DNA from: an uncultured Oscillospiraceae bacterium
GTDB lineage: Bacteria; Bacillota; Clostridia; Oscillospirales; Oscillospiraceae
DNA length: 64,000 bases
Reading direction: 5' to 3'
Assembly: GCA_910587255.1 (NCBI GenBank)
Contig: CAJUKT010000073.1
Coordinates: 1-64,000 of the forward strand
Shown here: positions 6,371 to 14,833 of the stretch, in pieces
How the letters are laid out: each line of letters opens with the position of its first letter
How positions within the stretch are numbered: position 1 is the first letter of the stretch
Program-made: the position numbers and the translations under genes
The notes under the pieces: generated by a model
What the model saw: only the letters and a program-made list of their open reading frames with translations
Databases searched by the model: none
What the model was told of the DNA's origin: nothing

Positions 6371-8995
6371 CCTACTTTTGATAGCCGCCTGAGCGGCGGC
6401 CAGCCGGGCGATGGGCACACGGAAGGGGGAGCAGGACACATAGTCCAGCCCAATCTTGTGGCAGAACTCCACGCTGGCGGGATCGCCGCCGTGCTCACCG
6501 CAGATACCCACATGGATGTGGGGGTTGGTGGAGCGGCCCCAGCGGGCAGCGTTGGAGATGAGACGGCCTACGCCGTGCTGATCCAGCTTGGCGAAGGGAT
6601 CGTTCTCGTAAATCTTCTTGTCGTAGTAGGCGTCCAGGAACTTGCCGGCATCGTCCCGGCTGAAGCCGAACACCAGCTGGGTCAGGTCGTTGGAGCCAAA
6701 GGAGAAGAAGTCGGAGATGGGGGCGATATCATCGGCGGTCATGGCGGCCCGGGGAGTCTCAATCATGTTGCCCACCTTATAGGTCATGCTGGAGCCCGCC
6801 TCCTTCAGCAGCTCATCGGCCACGCTGGTGACAATGCTCTTGACGTAGGAAAATTCCTTCAGTTCGCCCACCAGGGGGATCATAATCTCGGGAACAATCG
6901 TCCACTCAGGATGGCGGGCCTGAACGGCCAGGGCGGCCTTGATGACGGCCTTGGTCTGCATCCTGGCGATCTCAGGGAAGGTGACGCTCAGGCGGCAGCC
7001 GCGATGGCCCATCATGGGGTTGAATTCGTGGAGGCTGGCGATGATGGCCTTGATATCCTCCACGGACTTGCCCATCTCCTTGGCCATGGCGGCGATGTCG
7101 GCCTCCTCGGTGGGGACAAACTCGTGCAGGGGGGGGTCCAGGTAGCGGATGGTGACGGGGCAGCCCTCCATGGCCTCATAGATGCCCTCGAAATCGCTCT
7201 GCTGCATGGGCTCCAGCTTGGCCAGGGCCTTCTCGCGCTGCTCCACGGTGTCGGAGCAGATCATCTCCCGGATGGCCTGGATGCGGTCGTCGTTGAAGAA
7301 CATGTGCTCGGTACGGCACAGGCCGATGCCCTCCGCGCCGAATTTCTTGGCCTGAGCGGCGTCGTGGGGGGTGTCGGCATTGGTCCGAACGCCCAGGCGG
7401 CGGTACTTGTCGGCCCAGGCCATGACCCGGGCAAACTCGCCGCCGATGGTGGCGTCCACGGTGGGGATGGCGCCGTCGTAGATCTTGCCGGTGGAGCCGT
7501 CCAGGCTCAGCCAGTCGCCCTCATGGAAGGTCTTGCCCTTGAGCTCAAAGCGCTTATTCTCCTCGTCCATTTTGATCTCGCCGCAGCCGGAGACGCAGCA
7601 GCGGCCCATGCCGCGGGCCACCACGGCGGCGTGGGAGGTCATGCCGCCGCGCACGGTGAGGATGCCCTGGGCGGCCTTCATGCCCTCGATATCCTCGGGA
7701 GAGGTCTCCAGACGGACCAGCACCACCTTCTCGCCACGGGCGGTCCACTCCTTGGCGTCCTCGGCGGAGAAGACGATCTTGCCGCTGGCGGCGCCGGGGG
7801 AGGCGCCCAGGGCGGAGGCCAGCATGGGGGCTTCCTTCAGGGCCTGGCCGTCGAATTGGGGATGGAGCAGGGTGTCGAGGGACCGGGGCTCGATCATGGC
7901 CACGGCCTTCTTCTCGTCGATCATGCCCTCGTCCACCAGGTCGCAGGCGATTTTCAGCGCGGCGGCGGGGGTGCGCTTGCCGTTGCGGGTCTGGAGCATG
8001 TAGAGCTTGCCGGCCTCCACGGTGAACTCCATGTCCTGCATGTCACGGTAGTGGTCTTCCAGGGTCTTGCAGACGCCCTCGAACTGGGCGAAGGCCTCGG
8101 GGAACTTATCCGCCATCTCACTGATGGGCATGGGGGTGCGCACGCCGGCCACCACGTCCTCGCCCTGGGCGTTGGTCAAAAACTCACCGAACAGCTTGCG
8201 CTCGCCGGTGGCGGGGTTGCGGGTGAAAGCCACGCCGGTGCCGCAGTCATCGCCCATGTTGCCGAAGGCCATGGACTGCACGTTGACGGCGGTGCCCCAG
8301 GAATAGGGGATGTCGTTGTCCCGGCGGTAGACGTTGGCGCGGGGGTTGTCCCAGGAACGGAACACGGCCTTGATGGCGCCCATCAGCTGCTCCTTGGGGT
8401 CGGAGGGGAAGTCGGCGCCGATTTTGGCCTTGTACTCGGCCTTGAACTGGCCGGCCAGCTCCTTCAGGTCGTCGGCGGTGAGCTCCACGTCCTGGGTGAC
8501 GCCCTTCTTCTCCTTCATCTGGTCGATGAGCTGTTCAAAATACTTCTTGCCCACCTCCATAACCACGTCGGAGTACATCTGGATGAAGCGGCGGTAGCAG
8601 TCCCAGGCCCAGCGGGGATTGCCGGACTTGCGGGAGAGAACCTCCACCACGTCCTCGTTCAAGCCCAGGTTGAGGATGGTGTCCATCATGCCGGGCATAG
8701 AGGCCCGCGCACCGGAGCGGACGGAGACCAGCAGGGGATTTTCCTTGTCGCCGAATTTCTTGCCGGTGATTTCCTCCATTTTGACGATATACTCCATGAT
8801 CTGCGCCTGGATGCCGTCATTGATTTTCTGCCCGTCCTCGTAGTACTGGGTGCACGCCTCGGTGGTGATGGTAAAGCCCTGGGGCACGGGCAGGCCGATG
8901 TTGGTCATCTCGGCCAGATTGGCGCCCTTGCCGCCCAGGAGCTCGCGCATGTTGGCGTTGCCCTCGGAGAACAGGTAGACATATTTGTGAGCCAT
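6368..8995 (-). CDS. ppdK: Pyruvate, phosphate dikinase
   Basis: An 875-aa cytosolic enzyme interconverting pyruvate + ATP + Pi with PEP + AMP + PPi, typical of anaerobic clostridial glycolysis. The ATP-grasp domain starts at MAHKYVYLFSEGNANMRELL and includes GGKGANLAEM. The swivelling phosphohistidine domain has GGMTSHAAVVARGMG (catalytic His). The C-terminal TIM barrel ends with GICGEHGGDPASVEF (catalytic Cys) and LDYVSCSPFRVPIARLA. Length equals the family norm. The ATG at 8995 has GGAGG 8 bases upstream. The stop codon lies exactly at the edge of the AT-rich element block, so the final residues (IKSR) may have been altered by the insertion. Confidence 0.97.
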   Translation of the reverse strand: MAHKYVYLFSEGNANMRELLGGKGANLAEMTNIGLPVPQGFTITTEACTQYYEDGQKINDGIQAQIMEYIVKMEEITGKKFGDKENPLLVSVRSGARASMPGMMDTILNLGLNEDVVEVLSRKSGNPRWAWDCYRRFIQMYSDVVMEVGKKYFEQLIDQMKEKKGVTQDVELTADDLKELAGQFKAEYKAKIGADFPSDPKEQLMGAIKAVFRSWDNPRANVYRRDNDIPYSWGTAVNVQSMAFGNMGDDCGTGVAFTRNPATGERKLFGEFLTNAQGEDVVAGVRTPMPISEMADKFPEAFAQFEGVCKTLEDHYRDMQDMEFTVEAGKLYMLQTRNGKRTPAAALKIACDLVDEGMIDEKKAVAMIEPRSLDTLLHPQFDGQALKEAPMLASALGASPGAASGKIVFSAEDAKEWTARGEKVVLVRLETSPEDIEGMKAAQGILTVRGGMTSHAAVVARGMGRCCVSGCGEIKMDEENKRFELKGKTFHEGDWLSLDGSTGKIYDGAIPTVDATIGGEFARVMAWADKYRRLGVRTNADTPHDAAQAKKFGAEGIGLCRTEHMFFNDDRIQAIREMICSDTVEQREKALAKLEPMQQSDFEGIYEAMEGCPVTIRYLDPPLHEFVPTEEADIAAMAKEMGKSVEDIKAIIASLHEFNPMMGHRGCRLSVTFPEIARMQTKAVIKAALAVQARHPEWTIVPEIMIPLVGELKEFSYVKSIVTSVADELLKEAGSSMTYKVGNMIETPRAAMTADDIAPISDFFSFGSNDLTQLVFGFSRDDAGKFLDAYYDKKIYENDPFAKLDQHGVGRLISNAARWGRSTNPHIHVGICGEHGGDPASVEFCHKIGLDYVSCSPFRVPIARLAAAQAAIKSR

Positions 8996-9061
8996 TGTAC
9001 ATTCCTCCAATTTTGATTCGGATGTGCAGGGTAAGCGCGGGGATAGGGTTTCAATGGCAAT

Positions 9062-9090
9062 ATTTTAGCAGAATACACAAGTACGGTCAA
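9062..9090 (-). promoter_or_regulatory. Sigma-A promoter of ppdK
   Basis: Minus-strand TTGACC and TAAAAT with a 17-base spacer, roughly 60 bases before the ppdK start. The ppdK-glnA gap (8996-9333) is a divergent region; apart from this and the glnA promoter I see no gene in it. Confidence 0.75.
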
Positions 9091-9228
9091 GTAAGACTTG
9101 CCTGTCTTTTCAGATTTTCCCAAGGAAACCGCCGCGGTTTTCGCAATGTGATATTTTACAAAAAGCGGGATTGCTATGCGGTAAAACATGTTTTGTACTA
9201 TGAAATTTTGCGGATAAGGAAAAAGCTG

Positions 9229-9256
9229 TTGACAAAAAGCGGCTTTATGCTATGCT
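9229..9256 (+). promoter_or_regulatory. Sigma-A promoter of glnA
   Basis: TTGACA (9229-9234) and TATGCT (9251-9256) with a 16-base spacer, leaving a ~70-base leader before glnA. Confidence 0.7.
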
Positions 9257-9333
9257 GAAAGCGGGAAATGAAAAATTTGACGTTTTAAGCGGCGCGGGCC
9301 GGGCCCTCCGCCGCAGGAAAGGGGAAACGAGCC

Positions 9334-10665
9334 ATGGGCTATACCAAAGAGGATATTATCCGCATCGTGCGGGAGGAGGACGTGAAGTTTATCCGCATGC
9401 AGTTTACCGACATATTCGGCCAGCTGAAAAACGTGGCGATCACCGCCTCCCAGATTGAGAAGGCGGTGAATAACCAGATCATGCTGGACGGCTCGTCCAT
9501 TGAGGGCTTTGTGCGCATCAACGAGTCCGACCAGTACCTGTACCCGGATCTGAACAGCTTTGTGGTTTTCCCCTGGGAGCCCGAGGAGGCCAAGGTGGCC
9601 CGGCTCATCTGCGATGTGCACAACCCGGACGGTTCCTCCTTTGTGGGCGATCCCCGGGGCGTGCTGGAGCGGGTGCTGGAGCGGGCCAGGGCCATGGGCT
9701 ACGACACCTTTAATGTGGGGCCCGAGGCGGAGTTTTTCCTGTTCCAGACCGACGGGGAGGGCAAGCCCACCACCAAGACCAACGACGAGGCGGGCTATTT
9801 TGACCTGGGGCCGCTGGATCACGGCGAGCCCACCCGGCGGCGCATCTGCCTGGCCCTGGAGCAGATGGGGTATGAGATTGAGGCGTCCCACCACGAGGTG
9901 GCGCCCGGCCAGCACGAGATCGACTTCAAGTATGCCCCCGCTCTGGACTGTGCGGACAAGATCATGACCTTCAAGCTGGCGGTGAAGACCATCGCCCAGC
10001 GGGACGGCCTTCACGCCACCTTTATGCCCAAACCCATCTACGGTCTGGCGGGCAACGGAATGCACACCAACATGTCGCTGTTCCGAGACGGGGAGAACGT
10101 GTTTTTCGACGAAAAGGGGGACAAGGGGCTGTCCAGGGAGTGCTATTCCTTCATCGCGGGCATCCTGCGCCATATGAAGGGGATGGCGGCCGTCACCAAT
10201 CCGCTAGTAAATTCCTATAAGCGGCTGGTGCCCGGCTATGAGGCCCCCTGCTACATGGCCTGGTCCGCCTCCAACCGCTCCACCCTCATCCGCATCCCGG
10301 CCAGCCGGGGCCAGGGCACCCGGGTGGAGCTGCGCTGCCCAGACCCCGCCTGCAACCCCTATCTCTCGCTGGCGGTGTGCCTGGCGGCGGGGCTGGACGG
10401 CATCGCCAAGAATATGACCCCGCCCCCGGAGGTCACTGAGAATATCTTTGCCATGACCCCCGCCGCCCGGAGGCGCCGGGGCATCGAGGCCCTGCCCGGC
10501 TCCCTGGAAGAGGCCCTGGCCGCCATGAAGAAGGATAAGCTGGTCATGGCCACCCTGGGCCAGCACGTCACCAGCCAGTATATCGCCGGCAAGGAGGCGG
10601 AGTGGGACGAGTACCGCACCCGGGTGTCGTCCTGGGAGCGGGATAAGTATATCATTAACTACTGA
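9334..10665 (+). CDS. glnA: Glutamine synthetase, type I
   Basis: A 443-aa type I-alpha glutamine synthetase (glutamate + NH3 + ATP to glutamine), the length expected for Gram-positive enzymes without the adenylylation loop. Motifs include DGSSIEGFVRINESD, the metal-binding GPEAEFFLF, the central KPIYGLAGNGMHTNMS, and NRSTLIRIPASRGQGTRVEL, which contains the Glu-flap/Arg region. The ATG follows GGAAAGGGGAAACGAGCC. No glnR lies next to it and it has its own promoter, so it appears monocistronic. Confidence 0.97.
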   Translation: MGYTKEDIIRIVREEDVKFIRMQFTDIFGQLKNVAITASQIEKAVNNQIMLDGSSIEGFVRINESDQYLYPDLNSFVVFPWEPEEAKVARLICDVHNPDGSSFVGDPRGVLERVLERARAMGYDTFNVGPEAEFFLFQTDGEGKPTTKTNDEAGYFDLGPLDHGEPTRRRICLALEQMGYEIEASHHEVAPGQHEIDFKYAPALDCADKIMTFKLAVKTIAQRDGLHATFMPKPIYGLAGNGMHTNMSLFRDGENVFFDEKGDKGLSRECYSFIAGILRHMKGMAAVTNPLVNSYKRLVPGYEAPCYMAWSASNRSTLIRIPASRGQGTRVELRCPDPACNPYLSLAVCLAAGLDGIAKNMTPPPEVTENIFAMTPAARRRRGIEALPGSLEEALAAMKKDKLVMATLGQHVTSQYIAGKEAEWDEYRTRVSSWERDKYIINY

Positions 10666-10769
10666 AAGAGGAGATCTTTCATCTGCCGGAAGAATTCACG
10701 ATTCGCACGGAGTTCGAATAGCCCGCCGCCTCTGGGCCGTCCGCGCCTCCGGCCTCATACTGCGCCGGC

Positions 10770-10813
10770 AAAGCGCATACGCTTTCCCATAAGGAGGGGA
10801 GCGTATGCGCTTT
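10770..10813 (+). promoter_or_regulatory. Perfect 14-bp hairpin enclosing the dapF Shine-Dalgarno
   Basis: AAAGCGCATACGCT (10770-10783) is perfectly complementary to AGCGTATGCGCTTT (10800-10813). The 16-base loop holds AAGGAGGGG, and the 3' arm contains the dapF ATG (10805). In mRNA this would expose the Shine-Dalgarno but bury the start codon in a stem, suggesting translational control. The upstream stretch 10666-10769 has no gene and no clear promoter. Confidence 0.7.
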
Positions 10814-11599
10814 ACCAAAATGCACGGCCTGGGGAATGATTACATTTTTATCAACTGCATGGCCGGTACGCCGGACGGCCTGCCCGAGCTGGCCCGCCGC
10901 CTGTCGGACCGGCACTTCGGCGTGGGCGGGGACGGCATCATCTGTGTGTGCCCGTCCCAGCGGGCGGATTTCAAAATGCGGATGTTCAACGCCGACGGCT
11001 CCGAGGGGGCCATGTGCGGCAACGGCATCCGTTGCTTTGGCAAGTACGTGTACGACAAGGGGCTGACAAACAAGCGGCATCTCGCCGTCGAGACCGGGGC
11101 GGGGGAGCGGGAGCTGTCCCTGCTCATCCGGGACGGCGCGGCGGCGGGGGCGGCGGTGGGGATGGGCGTGCCCGTGGTGCAGCCGCCCGTTGCGCTGGCC
11201 ATCGGGGACAGGGAGTACGAAGCCGTCCCCGTGTCCATGGGCAATCCCCACGCGGTAATTGAGGCGGACGCTCCCGCCGCCCTGGACTTGACCGCCCTGG
11301 GCCCGCAGGTGGAGCGCCATCCCGCCTTTCCCGGCCGGGTGAACGCGGAGTTTGTCCGGGTGGTGAACCGGCGGGAGCTGGAGATGCGGGTGTGGGAGCG
11401 GGGCAGCGGGGAAACGCTGGCCTGCGGCACCGGGGCGTGCGCGGCGGCGGCGGCCATGGCCGCCCTGGGAAAGCTGGAGCGGGAGGCGGTGGTACACCTG
11501 GCCGGGGGGGATTTGCAGGTGCGCTGGGAGGAAAAATCCGGCCAAATGTTCATGACCGGCCCCGCCGCCGCCGTGTTTGATGGCGAAACTGCCGATTGA
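10805..11599 (+). CDS. dapF: Diaminopimelate epimerase
   Basis: A 264-aa PLP-independent epimerase converting LL- to meso-diaminopimelate for lysine and peptidoglycan synthesis. The two catalytic thiols are visible: Cys71 in GAMCGNGIRCFGKYV and Cys207 in SGETLACGTGA. Length is typical. It is followed immediately by dapL, whose product LL-DAP is the substrate of DapF, so the two steps are paired. The start codon is within a strong RNA hairpin. Confidence 0.96.
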   Translation: MRFTKMHGLGNDYIFINCMAGTPDGLPELARRLSDRHFGVGGDGIICVCPSQRADFKMRMFNADGSEGAMCGNGIRCFGKYVYDKGLTNKRHLAVETGAGERELSLLIRDGAAAGAAVGMGVPVVQPPVALAIGDREYEAVPVSMGNPHAVIEADAPAALDLTALGPQVERHPAFPGRVNAEFVRVVNRRELEMRVWERGSGETLACGTGACAAAAAMAALGKLEREAVVHLAGGDLQVRWEEKSGQMFMTGPAAAVFDGETAD

Positions 11600-11624
11600 C
11601 CGGGACGGGGACTTGTTGTAAAAT
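11596..11624 (+). promoter_or_regulatory. Sigma-A promoter of dapL
   Basis: TTGACC (overlapping the dapF stop) and TAAAAT (11619-11624), 17-base spacer. dapL can thus be transcribed independently of dapF. Confidence 0.7.
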
Positions 11625-11656
11625 AGTTTAACTCAATAAAGTAAGGAGTGGTCCCC

Positions 11657-12880
11657 ATGGCCCACATCAATCAGAATTTCCGCAAGCTCCCCGGCGGCTA
11701 CCTGTTCCCGGAGATCGGACGCCGCGTAAGGGCCTTTTCCGCCCAGAACCCGCCCATGCCCCTCATCCGACTGGGGATCGGCGATGTGACCCAGCCCCTG
11801 GCCCCCGTGGTGGTGGAAGCCATGGTGAAGGCGTCCCGTGAGATGGGGGTGAAGGAGACCTTCCGGGGCTACTGCGAGGAGACCTGCTGCGCCTACGACT
11901 TCCTGCGCTTTGCCATCCGGGATTCCTACCGGGAGCGTGGGGTGGAAATCGCCGACGATGAGATTTTTGTTTCCGACGGGGCCAAGACCGACTGCGGCAG
12001 CATCGGCGATATCTTTTCCTCGGACAACGTGGTGGCGGTGTGCGACCCGGTTTATCCCGTCTATGTGGATACCAGCGCCATGGCGGGTCGTGCCGGGGAC
12101 TTCGACGGGGAGAGGTGGACAAATCTTGTATACCTGCCCTGTACGGCGGAAAACGGCTTTTTCCCCAGCCTGCCTGCGGGGGATCGGGTCCCCGACCTCA
12201 TCTACATCTGCTCCCCCAACAACCCCACCGGGGCGGCGGCCACGAAGGAGCAGCTCCAGGTGTGGGTGGACTACGCCAACGCCCACGGCAGCGTGATTTT
12301 GTTCGACTCCGCCTATGAGGCGTTCATTACCCAGCCGGACGTTCCCCACAGCATTTTTGAGGTGGAGGGAGCCAGGACCTGCGCCATTGAGTTCCGGTCC
12401 TTTTCTAAGTCCGCCGGGTTTACCGGCACCCGCTGCGCCTATACGGTTATCCCCAAGGCGCTGGAGCGGGAGGGGGTGTCCCTCCATGCGCTGTGGAACC
12501 GCCGCCAGGGGAGCAAGTTCAACGGCGTGCCCTATGTGGTCCAGCGGGCGGCGGAGGCGGCGCTGTCCCCGGAGGGGCGCGTCCAGAACCAAAGCGCCAT
12601 CAGCTATTATTTGAATAACGCCAGGGTCATCCGGGAGGGGCTGAGCGCCGCCGGGCTCACGGTGTACGGCGGGGTGAACGCGCCCTACCTCTGGGTGAAG
12701 ACCCCCGGCGGCATGCCGTCCTGGGATTTCTTTGACCTGCTGCTGAAAAGGGCCTGTGTGGTCACCACCCCTGGCGCGGGCTTTGGCCCCAGCGGGGAGG
12801 GCTACATCCGCATTACGGCCTTTGGGGACGCCGCCGCCACGGAAGAGGCGGTCCGCCGCATCGTTTCCGTGCTGGATTAG
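11657..12880 (+). CDS. dapL: LL-diaminopimelate aminotransferase
   Basis: A 407-aa fold-type I PLP aminotransferase converting tetrahydrodipicolinate directly to LL-DAP. Diagnostic features are the N-terminal INQNFRKLPGGYLFPEIGRR, GIGDVTQPL, YICSPNNPTGAAAT and the PLP-lysine segment EFRSFSKSAGFTGTRC. The ATG at 11657 follows AAGGAG by 8 bases; the GTG at 11648 is too close to it. With dapF it gives the short DapL variant of lysine synthesis typical of Clostridia. A strong terminator follows. Confidence 0.96.
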   Translation: MAHINQNFRKLPGGYLFPEIGRRVRAFSAQNPPMPLIRLGIGDVTQPLAPVVVEAMVKASREMGVKETFRGYCEETCCAYDFLRFAIRDSYRERGVEIADDEIFVSDGAKTDCGSIGDIFSSDNVVAVCDPVYPVYVDTSAMAGRAGDFDGERWTNLVYLPCTAENGFFPSLPAGDRVPDLIYICSPNNPTGAAATKEQLQVWVDYANAHGSVILFDSAYEAFITQPDVPHSIFEVEGARTCAIEFRSFSKSAGFTGTRCAYTVIPKALEREGVSLHALWNRRQGSKFNGVPYVVQRAAEAALSPEGRVQNQSAISYYLNNARVIREGLSAAGLTVYGGVNAPYLWVKTPGGMPSWDFFDLLLKRACVVTTPGAGFGPSGEGYIRITAFGDAAATEEAVRRIVSVLD

Positions 12881-12910
12881 CAAGTACCAAATAATATAAT
12901 ATAAAAACAA

Positions 12911-12946
12911 ACCCGCCCGCCGGAGCTTCCGGCGGGCGGGTTTTCG
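12911..12946 (+). terminator. Terminator after dapL
   Basis: A 14-bp GC stem (ACCCGCCCGCCGG with its complement 12929-12941) followed by TTTT, 30 bases beyond the dapL stop. Confidence 0.85.
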
Positions 12947-12965
12947 CTTTGTCCCGGCCATGCTG

Positions 12966-12994
12966 GAATATTGTGGGACACGCCCTCATAGGAT
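12966..12994 (+). promoter_or_regulatory. Sigma-E-type promoter of the spoIIIA operon
   Basis: GAATATT (12966-12972), a 14-base spacer and CATAGGAT (12987-12994) match the mother-cell sigma-E pattern (ATATT, N14, CATAnnnT). It sits 26 bases before spoIIIAA, the position known for this operon in Bacillus. Identification is by consensus only. Confidence 0.65.
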
Positions 12995-13019
12995 TGGGGT
13001 AACAAAGGCGGTGAACGGT

Positions 13020-13922
13020 ATGGACGAAAGAAAACCCTGGCGGCAGGCGGCGGCGGTGCTGCCGCCCCATCTGCGGGACGGCCTGCACGCTCTGGGGGAG
13101 GACAGGCTGGACCGGGTGGAGGAATTCCGCCTGCGCCGGGGCTTCCCCATGACGGCGCTTGTGTCGGAGGGGGAGGTGGAGCTGGACACGCCCCCTGTGG
13201 GCGAGGACGGGCTGCGGCAGGTGGTGGAGAACGCCACCCAGTCTTCCGCCCACACGGCGCTGGACCGGGTGCGGCAGGGCTTTGTCACCCTCCGGGGCGG
13301 CCACCGGGTAGGCATGTGCGGATCGGTGGTGCGGAAGGAGGGGCGGATCGTCACCCTTCGGGAGCTGTCGTCCCTGTCAATCCGGGTGGCGCGCACCGTG
13401 CCCGGGCTGGCCGGGCCCCTTCTGCCGGAGCTGACGGAGGAGGGGCGGTTTGTGAGCACCTTGATTGCCGCCCCGCCGGGGGCGGGCAAGACCACCCTGC
13501 TGCGGGATCTGGTGCGGGCGCTGTCCGATGGGGAGGCGGGCGCACCCCTGCGGGTGGCGGTGGCGGACGAGCGGGGGGAGATCGCCGCTTTGTGGCGGGG
13601 GGAGCCCCAGCTCTACGTGGGCCGCCATACCGATGTGCTGGACGGCTGCGCCAAGGCGGAGGGGCTGTCCATCCTCATCCGGGGAATGAATCCCCAGGTG
13701 GCGGCGGTGGACGAGCTGGGCGGCGGTGAGGACGCCCGGGCAGTGGCGGAGGCGGCAGGGTGCGGCGTGGCCGTGGTGGCCACCGTCCACGGGACGGGGG
13801 TGGACGGCCTGCGCCGCCGCCCCGCCTGCCGGGCGCTGCTGGAGCTGGGCCTGTTCCGGCGGCTGGTGGTTCTGGAGCACCGGGGCGGGGTGCGCACGGC
13901 GCGGGCGGAGGCGCTGCCATGA
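13020..13922 (+). CDS. spoIIIAA: Stage III sporulation protein AA (secretion ATPase)
   Basis: A 300-aa AAA ATPase of the type II/IV secretion family that powers the SpoIIIA-SpoIIQ feeding-tube complex in the mother cell. The Walker A motif is APPGAGKTTLLRDL near residue 150. VAVADERGEIAALW and AVDELGGGEDARAVAEAA complete the nucleotide site. ATG 13020 has an AAAGGCGG-like ribosome site; a longer frame upstream lacks one. It overlaps spoIIIAB by 4 bases (ATGA). Confidence 0.93.
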   Translation: MDERKPWRQAAAVLPPHLRDGLHALGEDRLDRVEEFRLRRGFPMTALVSEGEVELDTPPVGEDGLRQVVENATQSSAHTALDRVRQGFVTLRGGHRVGMCGSVVRKEGRIVTLRELSSLSIRVARTVPGLAGPLLPELTEEGRFVSTLIAAPPGAGKTTLLRDLVRALSDGEAGAPLRVAVADERGEIAALWRGEPQLYVGRHTDVLDGCAKAEGLSILIRGMNPQVAAVDELGGGEDARAVAEAAGCGVAVVATVHGTGVDGLRRRPACRALLELGLFRRLVVLEHRGGVRTARAEALP

Positions 13923-14431
13923 TGCGGCTGATGGGAGCGGCGCTGGTGGTGGCCGGGTGCGGGGCGCTGGGGCTTCGGGCGGCCGCCCGGCTGGAGGGCC
14001 GGGTAAGGGACCTGGGGGAGCTGGCGGCGGGGCTGGATACCCTGCGCCGGGAGCTGGGCTGGCGTCTGAGCCCCCTGCCCGACGGGCTGGAGGCGGCAGG
14101 CCGGGCGCTCCACGGCCCGGCGGCGGATTTCTTCGCCCAGTGCGCCCGGCGGGCCCGCGCGCCGGACGGACAGGCGTTTCAGGAGGTGTGGCGTGCTGAG
14201 CTGGACGCCGCCCCGCTGCGGCTGAAGCCGGAGGACCGGGCGCTGCTGGAGCGGCTGGGCCCGGTGCTGGGCCGGTATGACGGGGACAGCCAGCGCCTGG
14301 CGCTGGAGGAGGGGGCCGCAGGGCTGCGTGCCCTCCAGGGCGCGGCGGCGGACGAGCGGAACCGCCTGGGCCGTGTGTACGGCGTGCTGGGGGTGACAAC
14401 GGGGCTGCTGGCGGCCATCGTGCTGCTTTGA
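13919..14431 (+). CDS. spoIIIAB: Stage III sporulation protein AB
   Basis: A 170-aa membrane-associated protein with an N-terminal helix (LMGAALVVAGCGALGLRAA), a GspF-like helical cytoplasmic body (LDTLRRELGWRLSPLPDGL, a typical SpoIIIAB segment) and a C-terminal membrane helix (YGVLGVTTGLLAAIVLL). It is the assembly-platform component of the forespore channel. Translationally coupled to spoIIIAA. A second ATG lies 3 bases downstream. Unusually, a 160-bp repeat separates it from spoIIIAC. Confidence 0.9.
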   Translation: MMRLMGAALVVAGCGALGLRAAARLEGRVRDLGELAAGLDTLRRELGWRLSPLPDGLEAAGRALHGPAADFFAQCARRARAPDGQAFQEVWRAELDAAPLRLKPEDRALLERLGPVLGRYDGDSQRLALEEGAAGLRALQGAAADERNRLGRVYGVLGVTTGLLAAIVLL

Positions 14432-14454
14432 CGGCGCGCCCCGCGGAGTTTTAA

Positions 14455-14614
14455 GAAGCTGTACGAATAGTCGAAGTATTCAGATTCGCGAGCCGAAATT
14501 GCCGGTGGCAAGGCGAAAAATCGCGGGAATACTTGGTGTATTTCAAGATTTCTCAACGCAGCCGGCGGCAATTTGGGCCGTAAAGCTGGGTGCTGAGGCT
14601 ATTGGTATAGCTTC
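14455..14614 (+). repeat. MITE-like foldback element, copy A
   Basis: A 160-bp element with terminal inverted repeats (GAAGCTGTACGAATAG at the left, CTATTGGTATAGCTTC at the right), flanked on both sides by TAA (14452-14454, 14615-14617), probably a target duplication. It is nearly identical to the reverse complement of copy C at 39127-39287. No coding capacity for a transposase. It lies inside the spoIIIA operon. Confidence 0.85.
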
Positions 14615-14638
14615 TAAATCTACACAGGAGGACGGATG

Positions 14639-14833
14639 ATGGACGTGGACCTTATCTTCAAAATTGCGGCAATTGGTATTTTGGTGTCGGTGCTCAACCA
14701 GGTGCTCACCCGCTCGGGGAGGGATGAGATGGCCACCATGACCACCCTGGTGGCGCTGGTGGTGGTGCTGATGATCGTGGTGCAGCAGATCAACGACCTG
14801 TTCACCCTGGTAAAGGATCTGTTCGGGCTGTGA
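14639..14833 (+). CDS. spoIIIAC: Stage III sporulation protein AC
   Basis: A 64-aa protein with two membrane helices (IFKIAAIGILVSVLNQVL and LVALVVVLMIVVQQI) and the typical SRSGRDEMA-like linker, here TRSGRDEMATMT. It is part of the SpoIIIA channel. The second of two adjacent ATGs is chosen, 6 bases after AGGAGG (the first is only 3). Its stop overlaps the spoIIIAD start. Confidence 0.92.
   Translation: MDVDLIFKIAAIGILVSVLNQVLTRSGRDEMATMTTLVALVVVLMIVVQQINDLFTLVKDLFGL

Noticed and set aside
6458..9016. An 852-codon open frame on the plus strand opposite ppdK
   Set aside because: It is the antisense shadow of a fully conserved PPDK; Gly/His/Val-rich composition, no ribosome site, arises from GC-rich codon bias.
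12960..13019. N-terminal extension of spoIIIAA
   Set aside because: The extra 20 residues cover the sigma-E promoter and have no ribosome site; ATG 13020 gives the family N-terminus.
14179..14571. Minus-strand ORF over the spoIIIAB end and the repeat
   Set aside because: It is produced by the MITE-like sequence and antisense of spoIIIAB; a similar peptide appears wherever the repeat occurs.
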